Shown here: positions 63,774 through 64,000 of the stretch, piece after piece
Position numbering within the stretch: position 1 is the stretch's first letter
How the letters are laid out: each line of letters starts with the position of its first letter
From: DAORHV01 sp964448405
Lineage (GTDB): Bacteria; Patescibacteriota; Gracilibacteria; Peribacterales; Peribacteraceae
Reading direction: 5' to 3'
NCBI GenBank assembly: GCA_964448405.1
Contig: CAYUVW010000004.1
Coordinates: forward strand, 1-64,000
DNA length: 64,000 nucleotides
Notes under the pieces: model-generated
The model's database searches: none
What the model saw: only the letters and a program-made list of their open reading frames with translations
Told to the model about the DNA's origin: nothing
Position numbers and translations under genes: made by a program

Positions 63774-63779
63774 TACACT
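63774..63779 (+). promoter_or_regulatory. Extended -10 of the right-edge gene
   Basis: TGG-TACACT (hexamer 63774-63779) ends 8 bases before the ATG at 63788. Confidence 0.6.
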
Positions 63780-63787
63780 CGGCTACT

Positions 63788-64000
63788 ATGTCGATGACTG
63801 CCCGATTCGGCACATCTATGAATGCAGCTGAAGAAATGCTGAGAACACTCGAAGGCTTTCAGCAATCCCCTGCCCGCTCCGCATTGCCGCCGCATGCACT
63901 GGCAATAGACTTTCCGCAACGCAGTCCGCTTGGCGCTCGTGCCCTAAAACTTACAAGTGCAAAAAGCGCGGAAACCATAGGAATCATGGCCGAACCAGAA
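63788..64000 (+). CDS. Partial protein, cut by the window edge
   Basis: A frame opens at ATG 63788 (MSMTARFGTSMNAAEEMLRT) and stays open for 71 codons to the window end. The start sits 8 bases after an extended -10 box, the usual leaderless layout here. The visible part is polar and has no recognised domain. The product is therefore unknown and its end lies outside the window. Confidence 0.65.
   Translation, partial: MSMTARFGTSMNAAEEMLRTLEGFQQSPARSALPPHALAIDFPQRSPLGARALKLTSAKSAETIGIMAEPE

Noticed and set aside
63713..63919. Short - strand open frame at the right edge
   Set aside because: Antisense to the gene starting at 63788, which has a well-placed promoter.

Overview
The window looks like a chromosomal contig pair from a Patescibacteria (CPR) bacterium, most like the Peribacteria/Peregrinibacteria branch. 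This is an inference from gene content: a class-C/E-like sortase with a long cytoplasmic head, VirB2/TrbC-like membrane pilins, S-layer-homology (SLH) proteins, many short lineage-specific proteins, and an almost complete lack of Shine-Dalgarno sites. TGA is used as a normal stop (for example mnmA, ftsK), so this is not a code-25 Gracilibacteria/Absconditabacteria genome. G+C is moderate (roughly 55% by eye). Two 100-N scaffold gaps occur (19085-19184 and 27571-27670).

Layout. 1-10.1 kb: translation and purine genes (typA, purF, purD, prfA, mnmA) with four unknown genes. 10.2-17 kb: sortase, EamA exporter, tRNA-Leu, a membrane protein with a structured leader, an asparaginase relative, an LPG-synthase-like flippase, an M24 peptidase and a pilin-like protein. 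17.2-20.1 kb: a PKD membrane protein with a 291-bp tandem repeat broken by a gap. 20.1-27.5 kb: methyltransferase, tRNA-His, hisS, csp, gyrB, a divergent CsrA-like gene, greA and holA. 27.7-40.3 kb: a surface-protein region with dockerin-like, cohesin-like and cupredoxin-like proteins, an NTR-SLH-CAP protein, an SLH-pacifastin-like protein and a 1021-residue vanadium haloperoxidase with DUF11 repeats. 40.3-42.9 kb: acyltransferase, tRNA-Tyr, a membrane protein and a 54-residue histone-fold-like protein. 43-48.4 kb: a marR-adaptor-ATPase-permease-permease efflux operon. 48.5-64 kb: RmlD-like reductase, YgjP-like peptidase, ftsK, rdgB, a UvrD-nuclease fusion, a hairpin-rich spacer, rpoD with an added zinc ribbon, dnaG, an RsmF-like methyltransferase, and a partial gene at the right edge.

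Expression style. Many genes have an extended -10 box (TGnTAnnnT type) that ends only 6-9 bases before the start codon, which predicts leaderless mRNAs. Inside operons the next start usually lies 2-4 bases after a TAA stop with no Shine-Dalgarno, which suggests translational coupling. Two genes depart from this: the membrane protein at 12982 and the CsrA-like gene at 25145. Both have 80-90 base leaders and real Shine-Dalgarno sites. At 12982 the site sits in the loop of a perfect GGA hairpin of the kind CsrA binds. Together they suggest a small CsrA-type post-transcriptional circuit in a genome where most mRNAs are leaderless.

The other theme is the cell surface. The sortase, LPXTG-like tails, cohesin and dockerin modules, SLH anchors, protease-inhibitor-like domains and a secreted haloperoxidase fit an episymbiont that displays binding and defence proteins on its envelope.
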